NCBI GenBank assembly: GCA_942159475.1
Contig: OW804095.1
Location: 94,873,740 to 94,937,739 of the forward strand
Reading direction: 5' to 3'
From: Sthenelais limicola
Lineage: Eukaryota > Annelida > Polychaeta > Phyllodocida > Sigalionidae
Length of the DNA: 64,000 nucleotides
Within the stretch, counting starts at the first letter, position 1, and each line of letters starts with the position of its first letter. Positions 1-38,698 of the stretch are shown in pieces. A model generated the notes under the pieces. That model was not told the DNA's origin, ran no database searches, and was given only the letters and a program-made list of their open reading frames with translations. The position numbers and the translations under genes are program-made.

Positions 1-18
1 CTGGTATGTATAGCCTAC

Positions 19-26848
<26,830 letters not shown>

Positions 26849-27440
26849 GGTGGCTCCCTTCACAACTTCCACTCCCTAGCCCTCTGTATAAAAGAAAAGG
26901 GCATATTTAAATGATGATAAAATACAATTTTCTAAAAAATGATATGATGCAGCCAGGTATTCCAGGCCAAGGTAGGCGAATGTTAAAATTAGCTATCACT
27001 CGCCGGCCTATGGCTATGCACCTATAATGCCTTAGCTAGAGTAGTAGAGAGTTGATTATGAATATGAAAATAAAGTAAAATTGTCATTAGGCCTAGTATA
27101 TACCTATATAGGCTATATAGTACGGTCATTACAGGCTACAGTAGTCTAGTCAAGATATTATTTAAAATTTATATACTAACAAGAATCAACTTGGATTGTG
27201 CCATTTTGTGGCGATACAAATTATAAGTAAATATTAGTAACCGTACGCTAATTTAAAGTCGATCTAGAGACTAGACTAAACTTAAACAACCTTCATCACA
27301 TTTGATTTCGTTCGGGATTGAAAAGGCGACAGTAGGCCGAGGCCTAAAACAGTAAAATCAGCGGATCCATGGCATAGGCCTATATGATAGACCACAGAAA
27401 GCTACAGAACTATTAATAATATTAAGACAAAAATGACCAA
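26849..27440. other. DYNC2H1 upstream / 5'UTR-intron region
   Basis: There is no coding frame. On the minus strand a TTCTTTTATACAG acceptor-like site lies just before the exon carrying the ATG at 26848, suggesting an upstream noncoding exon. The rest is AT-rich with frequent AGGCCTA words. I did not locate the 5' exon or transcription start. Confidence 0.4.
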
Positions 27441-27554
27441 GGAACATAGCGGGAAGCCGTATCGTCCCGCGGCGGAGGTATCCGACCAAGGGTGCGTAGC
27501 ACCCGCGGTCGGATACCGAAGCCAAGGGACGATACGGATTTCCCGCTATGTTCC
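27441..27554. repeat. Nested long hairpin (114 bp)
   Basis: The outer arms are 27441-27468 (GGAACATAGCGGGAA...CCC) and 27526-27554, nearly perfect complements. The inner arms are 27477-27487 (GGTATCCGACC) and 27507-27517, perfect. The core is GGGTGC / GCACCC. The DNA is CpG-rich compared with its surroundings. It may be a foldback-type repeat. Confidence 0.85.
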
Positions 27555-27642
27555 GCGGATTTTTTTGTATTTATTTCGCCGTTACTCATCAAAATGTACT
27601 TGAGTATGATAGATAGGCCAAAAATTAAATCACGTTCGTCTT

Positions 27643-27682
27643 TGTTTACATCTATGTTTACATCGACGTCTTTGTTTACATC
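27643..27682 (+). promoter_or_regulatory. Three tandem TGTTTACATC forkhead-like motifs
   Basis: TGTTTACATC occurs at 27643, 27655 and 27673. TGTTTAC matches the forkhead consensus, and FoxJ1 is a known activator of ciliary genes. The site lies about 0.8 kb upstream of the DYNC2H1 start codon. The motif match is seen; regulation is inference. The triplet could equally be a tandem-repeat remnant. Confidence 0.3.
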
Positions 27683-27945
27683 ATGACGCCCGTCATGATC
27701 TCACAGGGCGTCATGACGCATTTGTGTATTTCTACGCACCGTTTTTCCCGACCCTCGAGGACTATATTTTAAAATGCAAAATTATTTAATTCTGGACTGC
27801 TCTTTTACTTACCTTTTTGCAGTAAATTACTATAATAAATAATATTCAATCATTTTCTTAAAGGTTGCAACTCATTTATAGGCGCTGACACTATTATTGT
27901 TAGAGAACTATATTCATTCCGTATTGGGCCTGAGGCCCGATACGG
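27681..27945. repeat. Two further CpG-rich palindromes
   Basis: TCATGACGCCC (27681-27691) pairs with GGGCGTCATGA (27707-27717). At 27919-27945 lies an imperfect palindrome built on CCGTATTGGGCCTGAGGCCC. Both contain CpG-rich words like those in the 27441 hairpin, so they may be parts of one element. Confidence 0.6.
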
Positions 27946-28789
27946 CCGTCGTATTGGCCTCAGGCCTGAGTTGCAGTCTCAGGGCTAAGTCAATGGGCCG
28001 TGCGTATTGACCACACCCAAAGGTGAAATAATATCATAGTCTTTTGGGTAGACCTACGCTACAGTACGGCCACAAGGAATGAAGTGTGATAGAACTAGGC
28101 AACTGTACTGCCCCTTTACAGTACTACCTTAACTGTATTAGGCATTAGTCTATTACAGCAGAACTGTATAGAGATAGACACGATCTATCTAGATAGAACT
28201 TGCCCGAGATGGAAAATACCGGTAAATCAACAGGAACACCTGTCTTAATCGGAGGCAACAATACTGCATGTCAAATACCCAGCTCATAAACTTACCTCTG
28301 CTTATTGTCAACTAAGCTTTCCGGAGAAATTGTTATTATTCTTTCTAAAATCAAAGAAAACTTTTCCCCGAACAAGTATTTACAGCGTTGCTACCAAAGC
28401 TCGGCCGCGGCTGTGGAATGTCCTTCCCGAAGCATGTAAGCTGAGTTCTGATTGGAGCGATTTGTTGGCATCATCCAATCATCGCACCTGATACAGATTA
28501 CCTGCCTCATTTCAGGCCTCACCACCGTAAATACAAAGAAGGAAAATACTCGAAGTTTCACTCGATACCACAAGAGGTCAGTTTAGTCGGATAGCATTTA
28601 CCGCGCAGTTCTTGTACTTGTAGGCCTACATGGAACTGGAACGTGACTGCAGACATATGCCCACAACTATTTTTGTTATAACTGAAGGCCGTACATCTTT
28701 TAAATTGTTATAAGAAAAAAAGCATGTTCACAAATAGCCCGAGAAATTCAGACTGGCTCCGCTCTATTTTGCTGGTCGCTCCGTAGGTT

Positions 28790-28812
28790 AGGGTCTGGGA
28801 GCCCGGGCTAGT
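28790..28812 (+). repeat. Short repeat ending AGCCCGGGCTAGT (possible Helitron-like 3' end)
   Basis: The words GGGTCTGGGAGCCCG and GGGCTAGT recur at 52196-52217. The palindrome AGCCCGGGCT runs into CTAG|T, as in Helitron 3' ends, but no 5' terminus was identified. Confidence 0.35.
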
Positions 28813-28950
28813 TCACAAAGTGAATGTATTATCGCGTTGCCATAATTCTAGAAGTAATTCAATTTGATATAGGCTAGGCCTACATAATTATCTAAATTAG
28901 GCCTATACATATTTTTAAAAAGCCAGAAACTAATAATACAGATTGTTTAC

Positions 28951-29070
28951 CAGTACCAGGAACTTCTCCGGATCATCGCAATTGCTCACCTCCTCATTTA
29001 ATGAGTTCCACAGAGAGTAACCAAAAAATGGCTTTACGTTGCACTGTGGTGACTGCGCTACGGTAACCAT
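28951..29070 (-). CDS. Candidate first coding exon of an unidentified gene
   Basis: An ATG in good context (CAAAATGG) opens 40 codons (MVTVAQSPQCNVKPFFGYSL...) ending at a CTG|GTAAAC donor. The composition is more balanced than the surrounding DNA. I do not recognise the protein and found no following exon before DYNC2H1, so it could be a 5' fragment of a decayed gene or chance. Confidence 0.3.
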
Positions 29071-29171
29071 TTTGGTGCATACGCACCGGCATACGCACTT
29101 CGAGAGATGCCTCTATAGTAGGCCTACGCGCGCTTAGAACTGCGTTGTTTAAAAGTAAGTCCCCCTCTCCC

Positions 29172-30235
29172 TCTCAAATTTGTGTTGTCTTTATTCTCAA
29201 TAAGCCCTTTTTTCTATACAGAGTTTCCAATAGTGCTATCTCTCTCCTTTGATATAAAGGTAAGATTCTCCCTTTAATCAGAAGCTCTTTTTTGTTTAAT
29301 GTCTTACCAAGTGCTAAGCGCAAAGCTCTATAACATACATTTTGCAAATTTGTTTGTGGACCAACGTTAGGCCTACTGTTCATTATTATAGGCCCGTCAT
29401 ATTCTAAGAACGACAGTAGGCCTACATAAGTTTTACATACAGTCCAACAGAGTTCTCTATTCATATATTTTCTACGCTTACTTAAACATGATGACGCCCA
29501 ACTTGACTTTGCAATCATTTTGCCGGTTTTTGTATTCATCTTTAAACGTTCATCGATCGTTACTCCTAGGTATTTAAAAGTCGATACTCTTTCCAGATCT
29601 TCCCCTTCACAGTTTAAACTCACTTTTACTGTTTTACGTCCATTAGGCCTACTAAAAATCTTATATTTTGTGGTTGACCTGTTAAGTGATAGCCCTTTTT
29701 TTTTTACACCATGTATTATACAGATCCATTGCATTTTGGCCCTTTATCTCTAACTCGATCTCTGACTTCCACTCCAGAGACAGTGATGACAGCATCGTCT
29801 GCAAATAAGACTATAGTGTTCCTCCAAAATGAATTCCCTAAATCATTGCAGAAAATCAAATACATTAATGGCCCTAGAATACTTCCCTGAGGGACATATT
29901 GTTTGCTACATGTTCCCATTTAGTGCATGATTCATCTTGTCTCAAATACTGATATCTATCGGAAAGAATTTTTTCTACTTTCCCCAACAAACTAGGCCCC
30001 ATTCCTAGACCTTTCAGTTTAGACAGAAAGCTTTTATGAGATACCATTTTGAACGCCTTTCTTATGTCGAAATAATATTGAAAGGCATTTATTTCCTACA
30101 TCTAGATTTTTAAATGTATTCTCTAGATTTTCATGTATCCCACCTAATGTAGATCGGTTTTTTTCTAAACCCGTATTGACTGTCGGTGAAAAATTCTGTA
30201 TCTTCTAAGAAATCATAAATATGTAACATGTCTGT
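29172..30235 (-). pseudogene. Non-LTR retrotransposon (CR1/Jockey-like) RT fragment, 5'-truncated and frameshifted
   Basis: This is the C-terminal half of a LINE reverse transcriptase. Recognisable blocks in order, spread over different frames, are YGFRKNRST, FDIRKAFKMVSHKSFLSKLK, SILGPLMYLIFCNDL, FADDAVIT (catalytic FADD box) and FKYLGVTIDERLKM, with the final segment to KKGLLRI. Frame changes around 30060, 29900 and 29740 break it. No endonuclease or ORF1 precedes it. The subfamily is uncertain. Confidence 0.85.
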
Positions 30236-32359
30236 AATGACCCTATGTTTGCCTGAGGGGGAGAAATAACGGAACTCGCAATTCTATAATTATACTGTTT
30301 AATCAAGATGGATGGACAGAGCTGATGAATTCGTTCATACACATCGACCGAGTTCATCAGTGCATTACAAAAAATATCACAGCAGTAAAGGAGTAGTAAA
30401 TAAAAGTAGCAGCCTATAGTATATAGCTCCACATTGTGGATAATATTTAACTACCTATACAAAGAGCAAATATATTAATTATTGTCTTTATATACCACTT
30501 CATAATTATATAGCCTAGCGGCAAGTCAAATGGGTTTGTCAAAAAATATCCGACGATGAATCAATTTCCGATTAATCAAAAAGGTATATCAAATAAAAAT
30601 CAAATTACATTGAATAGGCTCCCATTAGGCCTTATTTGGTAAACAGAACACAACTCATTATAGATCTTCTTATTGAACTAATCTTTTAATTGCATTTGTT
30701 TTGCATTTGTTTTAATTTCATTTGTTTTTACAATTTTACATTGCCTCAATTGTTTGTCTCATAATTAAAGTTATAGAGGACAGTTCATTGAAAAAATATC
30801 GACCAGTACAATTGTCATAACACTTTCAGGGATGGCTGATATTTGTCATTGCACAGACTTTTATCCCATTTAATGGAGTGTCATCATCAGCCGATGGGGT
30901 TTTTGCATCAATATAATTGTGATTATACTCCCCACAGTGAAAGATGTTTATTTGTCATGGCAATAAGAGAACCTATGCGAAAATGATGGAAATGAATTTT
31001 TATTGAGAAAACACTAGGGGGACCACCGCAAGTAGATTTATATTAGAAGAACCACTGTATGGCTATTATAACTCAACCAGGAGCCGCATAGGGTCGTATT
31101 TTCAGAGTCACCCATGTATGTCTAACTAGGTAGTATGTGTACTTATTCACTGTATAGTTCTTCTATTTGACGGACTTATCGATTGTGAACTTTTTTTTTC
31201 ATTTTGTCATTATCAAACTCGGTGTGGCGGGACAGGATGAACATTCCTGAATAAAAATATCTTAACGTTAGTTTCCAACACCCTGCCATGACAGCACAAA
31301 ATATATTGCACAATCTGCTTGCAGTTCAGCATCATTTCGTGCAGTGGTCTAGGAATCGAAGAAGCTCAATATAGATATCTTTTGACGAAGGCCTACTATA
31401 TATGTTCTAGTATAGACTTATTGATGTAAAAAAGTTTCTGAATATTTTAGGCAAACAAGTAAGGGGAAAACCTAAAACGATTGATCAGAAATGAACATAG
31501 TTCTGTTTATGTTTGGTATGCCTATTCTATCCACGGTAAACATGATTTTTCTCATTGGAATTGACGTCAATATTGAGCCAATGCTAGGCTTTTGTATGTA
31601 GCATAAAAAACCTTGCTGCTGCGTGAAAACTGTTTTACCTACCTGAATAAATATATTTGAACAAAAAAAGAAAGACACGCTGACCTTCGTCGACCTATTA
31701 CGCAATTGGTTCTGAAAGCTAAGGCTAGCGCACCGTTTCAGGTGGGCGATGCGCCGATGGGGGCCGGAACACAAGCTATGCGCGCCGGTAAAGTTCGGAA
31801 CAACCTGAAGCTGTAACGGTCGTTTTTTTGTAGTGTATAATGTAATTGGTTCACATGTGAGCGGCTATACTTCTATTACTTCTTATTGGTCTAATGCCCC
31901 TGCTTTGTTTAGATTTTCGGTCGAGGTTAATTCTATGATTGAATATATTCACGTGGCTTCAAAGGTTGTGAGTGTGATATATAATTATAATGCATAGCCT
32001 ACAGGAAAAACAAGCGGATATTAGATATATCATAATCTATGATAACTCTCTGATGTGTTATTTTGTTATATCACGATCCTATATACATATATCTTTACGA
32101 CGCATCTACGTTTTTTTTCCTTCACGCCGAAGCGTTAACTTTAAGACTCTCCTATTGGTTGATACAAACATATGCAGCCATTTACACAAATAAATCCGTT
32201 CAATGCTAGTGATAGGGACAAAACAATTTCTATTTCACAATGTACAAGCAAGCACCGAGATTGATGTACTAATTTTGATATGAAGCTTGCTACAGTCACG
32301 TTACCTCTCGTTTTCTCTAAGAGTCGCTGATATGATATCATTTGATCTGATTGCTATGT
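30236..32359. other. Intergenic, no gene recognised
   Basis: AT-rich unique-looking DNA. Short frames on both strands lack family motifs. It probably includes the 3' flank of the minus-strand GNAT gene. Confidence 0.6.
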
Positions 32360-33088
32360 TCAATTGCTTAGACAATACAATTCCGCTAATTCAAAATTGT
32401 GTATATACATGTATACATTGGAAGAAGCAACTTTCTCTTCAAACTGACTGTAGAGTCTAACGAACTCAATGTACTCCTGACTCTCAATGCCAGTGCAAGT
32501 GAATGCCTTCTGAACATTGTTCATATTTCTAGAAATATGACATACCTCTACTGTAGTTTGTTCTGATACATGGTCCAATAGTTCGTGAATCAAACAAGAA
32601 GCAATAGCTGTACTATCAGCATACAATGGAAGCAGACGGCAACCAGACCTTCCAGGAGTTAAACAACCATAGCCAACTACCTTCGAACCTTCGAAAGCTA
32701 CGTAAGTAACAATCACAAGCTCCTCCAGATATCTCTGAAGCTGGCTTTCTCTTCTGTAAGGCTGGATGTCATACTCAACTATACCAGGTAAAAATGTCGT
32801 CTGATAAGGTAAAATATTATGTCCTGCAAGGGTCCCTTTACTGAAGTTCTCAATGGTGTAAACGTGGTTACAAGTAATTGAAAAGATGGTATTTTCAATC
32901 CATTTTTTAAACATTTCTATTGGCTTTCCATCGTTCACTGAATTGAGTATACTGTTTCTGTCACCCAAATGTCCTTTACAGAGGTTGAAAATTTGCTTTC
33001 CAATGCCCTTTTCCCTGTGACCTTTATACACAATATAAACTCCAAGTAATCCTCTCGTATTGTCCATAATGGTGCTCTGACAATGTCC
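32360..33088 (-). CDS. GNAT acetyltransferase with YitH/HolE-type C-terminal domain, 3' exon
   Basis: The exon follows a TTGTTCACACAG acceptor at 33089 and runs to a stop at 32360. It begins inside an N-terminal GNAT fold: LLGVYIVYKGHREKGIGKQI carries the acetyl-CoA-binding R/K-x-x-G-x-G motif. After a linker, PYRRESQLQRYLE and VVGYGCLTPGRSGCRLLPLY resemble the second GNAT-like domain of the YitH/HolE family, with the usual Asn before KAFTCTGIE. The substrate is unknown. The first beta strands of domain 1 must lie in an upstream exon (above 33.1 kb) that I did not find; an ATG at 33067 exists but would truncate the fold. Confidence 0.7.
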   Translation of the reverse strand, partial: GHCQSTIMDNTRGLLGVYIVYKGHREKGIGKQIFNLCKGHLGDRNSILNSVNDGKPIEMFKKWIENTIFSITCNHVYTIENFSKGTLAGHNILPYQTTFLPGIVEYDIQPYRRESQLQRYLEELVIVTYVAFEGSKVVGYGCLTPGRSGCRLLPLYADSTAIASCLIHELLDHVSEQTTVEVCHISRNMNNVQKAFTCTGIESQEYIEFVRLYSQFEEKVASSNVYMYIHNFELAELYCLSN

Positions 33089-33590
33089 TGTGTGAACAAA
33101 AAAAGAACTGCCTTAATTATACTTAATACTTAATTATACTTCTTTGCATACTTTTCTGATTGTATACTCAACCTCCCGAAACATAGTGGTATTCGAGGAA
33201 AGAAAATAAAATGGACATGAAGTGAATGTCCCAAATTGAATGGTGTCCTGTTATGTGAGACGAAAGATTATTGCAAGGTCCTATATATATAGACGTCAAC
33301 AATGATCGACTTACTGGTTTGTTGAAAATGACATCTCAAATGGAGCCTTCAACATCGGAGTGTTGAACTTTCCACCCGGGGAGGATACCTCACGCCACCT
33401 TTAGACGTCCTAACTTTAACTTAATTAAACAGAGACACTTTTAACTTTAAATATTTCCAAGAACATTTTAAATCCAAGAACATTTTTATCCTAAGACCAT
33501 ACGTCAACAACGAGCTATACTATACGTCTACACATCTGGAGAGACGGGAACAACTTCAAAAACGCCCAACCGACTGCTGAGCACTGCCTG

Positions 33591-33616
33591 GTCGAGTGAG
33601 TGAGTGAGTGAGTGAG
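33591..33616. repeat. (GTGA)n microsatellite
   Basis: About six GAGT/GTGA units, followed by AG-rich DNA at 33655-33750. No function is apparent. Confidence 0.9.
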
Positions 33617-34375
33617 ATGGGTGGCTTTACGCCCTTATCAACACTTTGAAGTTTTATATCAAGGGCGGGAGAGCTGAGAGGGAGGCAGTTTATGATCATA
33701 CCCAGGAAAAAGAGATAGAGAAGAAGGGAGAGAGAGACAGAGAAAAGAGACTGCCTGGTCGACCTACTCTTTCTGTATTTACCATGTTTTGCAAATGTCT
33801 ATACCTTTCGGTCTTAAACCCAGTTTATGTACTGCTCGGTAGCATTTAACTTCTTTAAAAAGGACATTTTGCCTTATTTTACCTTATTGCTAACTTTAAG
33901 TATTCTCACATCTTTTTCTATTACTGTACAGTTACCCCCTCCTGGGTCACCTTAGCTGTCGTACTCAGCTGGAGTGAACTGACAACTTCTCTTTGTCGAT
34001 TTGTGTATTTTTGTATATTCTAACTTTTAAAAAGCCTGTCAGGCAGCCATTTGAGCTGTTTCTGACACTTTTTATCCTTTTATTCTGTAAATATGTTCCA
34101 GGGTATAAACCCGTGATTATTAGGTCGGGAAAATATTATTTTCCCTAATGAAGGATATGGTTGTCTCCGGAAATATCTAGTGATTATGTCCTACCTTTTT
34201 ACCGCGCAAAAATACGAGTATTACCCTCTAAATCCTTTTTCCATAATTATTAATTTTAGATTCCTCCAAAATCGCTAGATATACCTTATTCCTATAGTCT
34301 ATCCTAGCAAATGCCAACAGATAAAAGCGAACAGAGGCTCCGAGGTTTGGTACATTTCACCAACCACGGCAGCCA

Positions 34376-34560
34376 TCATACTTGTATATGGGTCAGCCAA
34401 GAGCGCGCCAAACACCGCGCGCTGTCCCGATGACGTTGCGACACTTTGGTGGCCGGTGCATGCTAGGCAAAAGATAACGATCTCCTTCATACAGGCCTGA
34501 CGCAACCAACTGTATGGACGTGCGTCATTTGACGTCATCTGCACCTGCAAATGGCGTCCT
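34376..34560 (-). promoter_or_regulatory. Candidate CpG-rich promoter with CRE site
   Basis: A locally GC/CpG-rich patch in AT-rich DNA carries a perfect cAMP-response element TGACGTCA (34530-34537), a related TGACGTTG (34431) and a GCGCGC run. On the minus strand an ATG in good context (ATGGCTGCC at 34376) follows. It could be the promoter and first exon of the GNAT gene 1.3 kb downstream, but I cannot show splicing. Confidence 0.3.
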
Positions 34561-35017
34561 TTGATAAATATTTTGACTTTTCAAATTCTTAATTACAAGT
34601 CAATCTGAACAAATTTAATTTTCTTACCTATAAATTAGCATGAATTTTATTACATAACTATTACGTAATCTTACCTAAGTTTAATTAAGCCTCTGGTTTA
34701 ATTCAATTTAATTTACATTATCTCTACACCTCTTAATTATGTAACCATTACGTAAATCCTACACAACAATTGAATTGAATTAATTTCAATTTAATTTGTA
34801 TTTCAATTTCTATTTGTTATAAAATTAACCAATGTGTCAATTTTATTTGCAAGTCAATTTTATTCTATTTGTGATTAATCAAATTTAATCTCTTATCTGA
34901 CCATCTTTACGTAACCTTACGTAACCCTTCTTTTTTGATTGTATTATCCTCTAAAATGCAATTGATACTTATCAACTCTATTCATAACATCCATATTCCT
35001 ACTCCACCATCCTCTTA

Positions 35018-36325
35018 ATATTTTCGACATCTCCAATTATTTGGAGATATCGAAAAAGGCCATTACAGATACATTATATTGCAGTTGCTAAAAATTCCAT
35101 CAACCTCTGGAATTTTATGTCAATATCTCGTCACACTCCAAAACTTGTTTCATTTGTCATGCCTACTTTTAAAATGCATTTTTAATAAGTTTGCCTATAG
35201 CTACAATTCCTAAACTAATTCCCTAAATTTCATACATCCCTCTTTAATTCCATTACCGCTATCTCTAATTCACATTATTGATATCGATAAACATTTATGG
35301 ATGTTGACCCCTCATCACATGCACTCTGTAACTCCTATCATGGAGGGACATGAATATCTATTCTCCCTCTATAATTACAACCTTAACATCTCACCGTCCT
35401 CTATAATTCCTATTGTTAATAGACATCATCCTCTTTAATTCCTATTGCGGATGTACCTCAACATCTCTTAATCCTCTGTAATTCCTATTGCGGATGGACC
35501 TCAAAATCTAGTCATCCTCCATAATTCTGTATATGGTGATAGGAGCCATTGGGACATTCCGGAGGGTGTTGGCTAGGTCTTGTATTTCAGAGGATCACAT
35601 TTCAGAGACTGCTGTTTGTTAGTTGTATTTCAGAGGATGACAATTTCGGAGGATGTTTGCAATATTTGTATATGGGAGAGTTGTGAGCCTCTTGAATTAG
35701 ACACCCTCTATAATTATTTGATTAGTGATGCACTAGGGCTTTTTAGTCATCTTCTCTAATTATATATGGATTGACATCATAGTTGTTCATATAAATCCAT
35801 AACAGATATTTCCGATATCTACAAATATTTAAAGAATGTCTGTAATTATTCAAACAATTGTAAGATTGTGGAAGATTTCAGAAGTTGAATCATTATTAAG
35901 AATTAGAGATATAGATCATCCTTGAAAATAGTTGTCAGAATTGAACACTTGCATTTATATTGGACCACATTTATAGAGGATGACACATCTTAAAATTCGG
36001 TTCGGCTTTTAATTAAAGATACACAAACAGATATTTGCGGATATCAGTAAGTGTAGGGATATTTTAAATGTATATGACACTTGATAATCCATTTAATACA
36101 GTTGAATTAACAGTTGAAATAGAAGCTTAATATTGTAAGTATATAACAAAAGTTGTTTAATTGCAAATGTAGGCCTATATGTAAATGTTTGAGTTGTTTT
36201 TCTGTATCGGAAATGTGAATTAGAGATACACTTGGTGAATTTCTAGATAATCAAAAATGATGATGCATAATTATACATGTAGATTTTAATTGTCGATATC
36301 TCCAATTATTTGGAGATATCTCTAA
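35018..36325. repeat. AT-rich repeat block with GATATC palindromes and degenerate tandem units
   Basis: A near-identical palindrome built on CTCCAATTATTTGGAGATAT occurs at 35025-35052 and 36295-36320. Related GATATTTNCGGATATC-like words lie between (near 35806 and 36030). At 35340-35535 a degenerate unit with TAATTCCTATTGCGGATG repeats about four times. There is no coding frame. The two palindromes may bound one repeat element. Confidence 0.6.
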
Positions 36326-38698
36326 ATAGTGAATTTTTGGCCCGATGGCTCGCCATATATATGAGCGGTTATAGTGGCCATCAGAATATTGATTGAACAA
36401 AAACACGTCTATTTTAATCAATCCATTATTTGTGCGAAACAATGAATCATTAAATACACACAAATACACGTTTAATTATTTTATTTCAGGATTATAAACA
36501 AGATACATTTAAATGCTAAAAATGCTTAAATGCTATTAAATGCTATTCTATTGAAATATACGGCTTCGTTATAGATGCCCCAATGTCCAATTTAAGATCA
36601 TATCAAGAGCGTCCATGCATAACATAAAGCCAAGATCTTATTTACGTTTACCGGAATAAAAGAGTACATGAGTCATGCATCATAAGCGGACATCATATTG
36701 AGATTAAACGCCTGAATCGATTAAGTTTTTTTTATAATCAGCACTATATTAGTTGTGATTAATCAAACTCATGAGTATGATGTGTTATTAACCAAGTTGA
36801 GTTGAATCTCTATTTCACATTTTCTTATCCTAATATCAATTCTTAAGTCCCTACATGTATTGGCAGTCTCCGCTAATCAACGAGTAGATCAGCCCGTGCA
36901 GAAGATTTGTATTTGTATGATCGGCCTATTGACTATGAGCTTTTAGTTCGAGCCAAGATCTTCATTATGCCCGTCACAGGTGGTCCCTGATCAGGCATTG
37001 GTTCAGAAATCCTATAATATCCAAACCTCATATATGTATACAACGGGTCCGGGCGTTTCGATCACCAGTAGATAGCGGGACTTATCGGAATCCGAAATTT
37101 GGAAACATAATTCCAAGGTGTAAAGATATTATTTTTAAAGGAGATTAAGAGTCAACATTAGAATGAGTAACTCCAGAGGATGTATATAGTGTACACGTAT
37201 GTATACACATTTAAAGATTGTGTGAATAATGTCTGGGGTTGTACTGACGTGAGTAATATGGCTAAGGATCAAGGAGGTGAGGTTAAAATGCTATATAGCT
37301 AGCAAGGATATAAATGATCTCTGGTAATTCACATATATACATGAGGTGCTACTGCCAGGCTTATCTGGTCAATGTTTCCCACCTACCACATGTAGCATTA
37401 TATATACAGAAGTGTGCCCTGGATCTAACACCTTAAACCACGAGATTATACCCCCGGATTATATACTAGGGGGCAACGATGTGATTACCCAGAGTATGGC
37501 ATGTAGGAGTACAGAAACCGTTCCTGATGACACAAAGGTAAACCAAAACAAAATATTAATATCTTTAGCATATTTACGCTTCTATTTATCCTACAGGCTA
37601 TTTATTCGTTGAATAAGCGAGCTTCTTTTCTAGCATATCCTCGTCGTCACAAGGACGATGTGAGGACCAGATATACTCGTTAAGAGCAGCAAAAGAGGCA
37701 CACTTTCTGTTTGCGATATGTCTTCTACATACACTACTCAAGCAACAAGTAATTCCAAGTAGACTTCTGAAATGAACATTCAGCTTTATCAGACTCGCAT
37801 ATTTAATTATCAAACCATGGGGTGCAGCACCACGTTTAGAGTTAAGGGTATCATTTGAAGTATTCTTTCCTACTTCTCCTGTTTCACATACGTATACATA
37901 TATGTACAATGTTCCTATAGTTTAAATTAAGTTTTTCATAATCTAGACTTTACTTATCCTAGGAACTCATAGCTACTCATCGGCTAAACACATACAAAGA
38001 ACTTGGCATGCACGCTTGATAACTTTAGAACCGTCGGGATTCCCCACATATTAATTTTTGAAAGAAGGATATTCATAGTACATAGATCTAGATATATAAA
38101 GATATTTTATATTATTATATTATAGTTATTTATTCCTGTACCAGCTCTTTTAATACGAACATACTTGTATGTCATTGACTAGAATAAGAGAACTGTCTAC
38201 TGTTATCTACATTGTAGCAGGTATGATTAAATGTTTAAAATCTTAAGGGAATTTTAAAAAGTTGAAATAAGACTTTAATTAAGTGAAATGACGTTTAGCA
38301 GTCCTGAGCAATGTAACTATAGTGCTCTCACCCTTATGCATGCACTGAAGAAAATAAGATTGCTATTCGGAACTGAAAGGATATACATCAACTCTACCAT
38401 GTGCCTCTGACTTTTGGAAATGTGCAGTCGGGTTCTTTAGTATTGTTTTTCTAGATTGAATATGGATTTTATTTTTGGCGATTATTTGTGTTATTCATCT
38501 CTTTCTTTTAATATTATGTCTAAAGACGATATATTAGTATATTGCGTCGACAGAATCTTCATAATATAATATATGATTAAATGAATGGGAAAATCAAATT
38601 AATAGGCCGCACATTTATTATGTTGATCAATATACAAATACAAGCTTGGCCTCGTCAGCAAGCGTTAATCCACTTTAGCGTTAATTTCACATTGACAG
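36326..38698. other. Intergenic region upstream of LRRC74
   Basis: Mostly featureless AT-rich DNA. A possible plus-strand exon at 37346-37537 encodes a Cys-containing peptide (GQCFPPTTCSIIYTEVCPGS...) and ends at ACAAAG|GTAAAC. Its phase would fit the ATG exon at 38699, but its acceptor (CATGAG) is poor, so I do not call it a gene. Confidence 0.35.
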
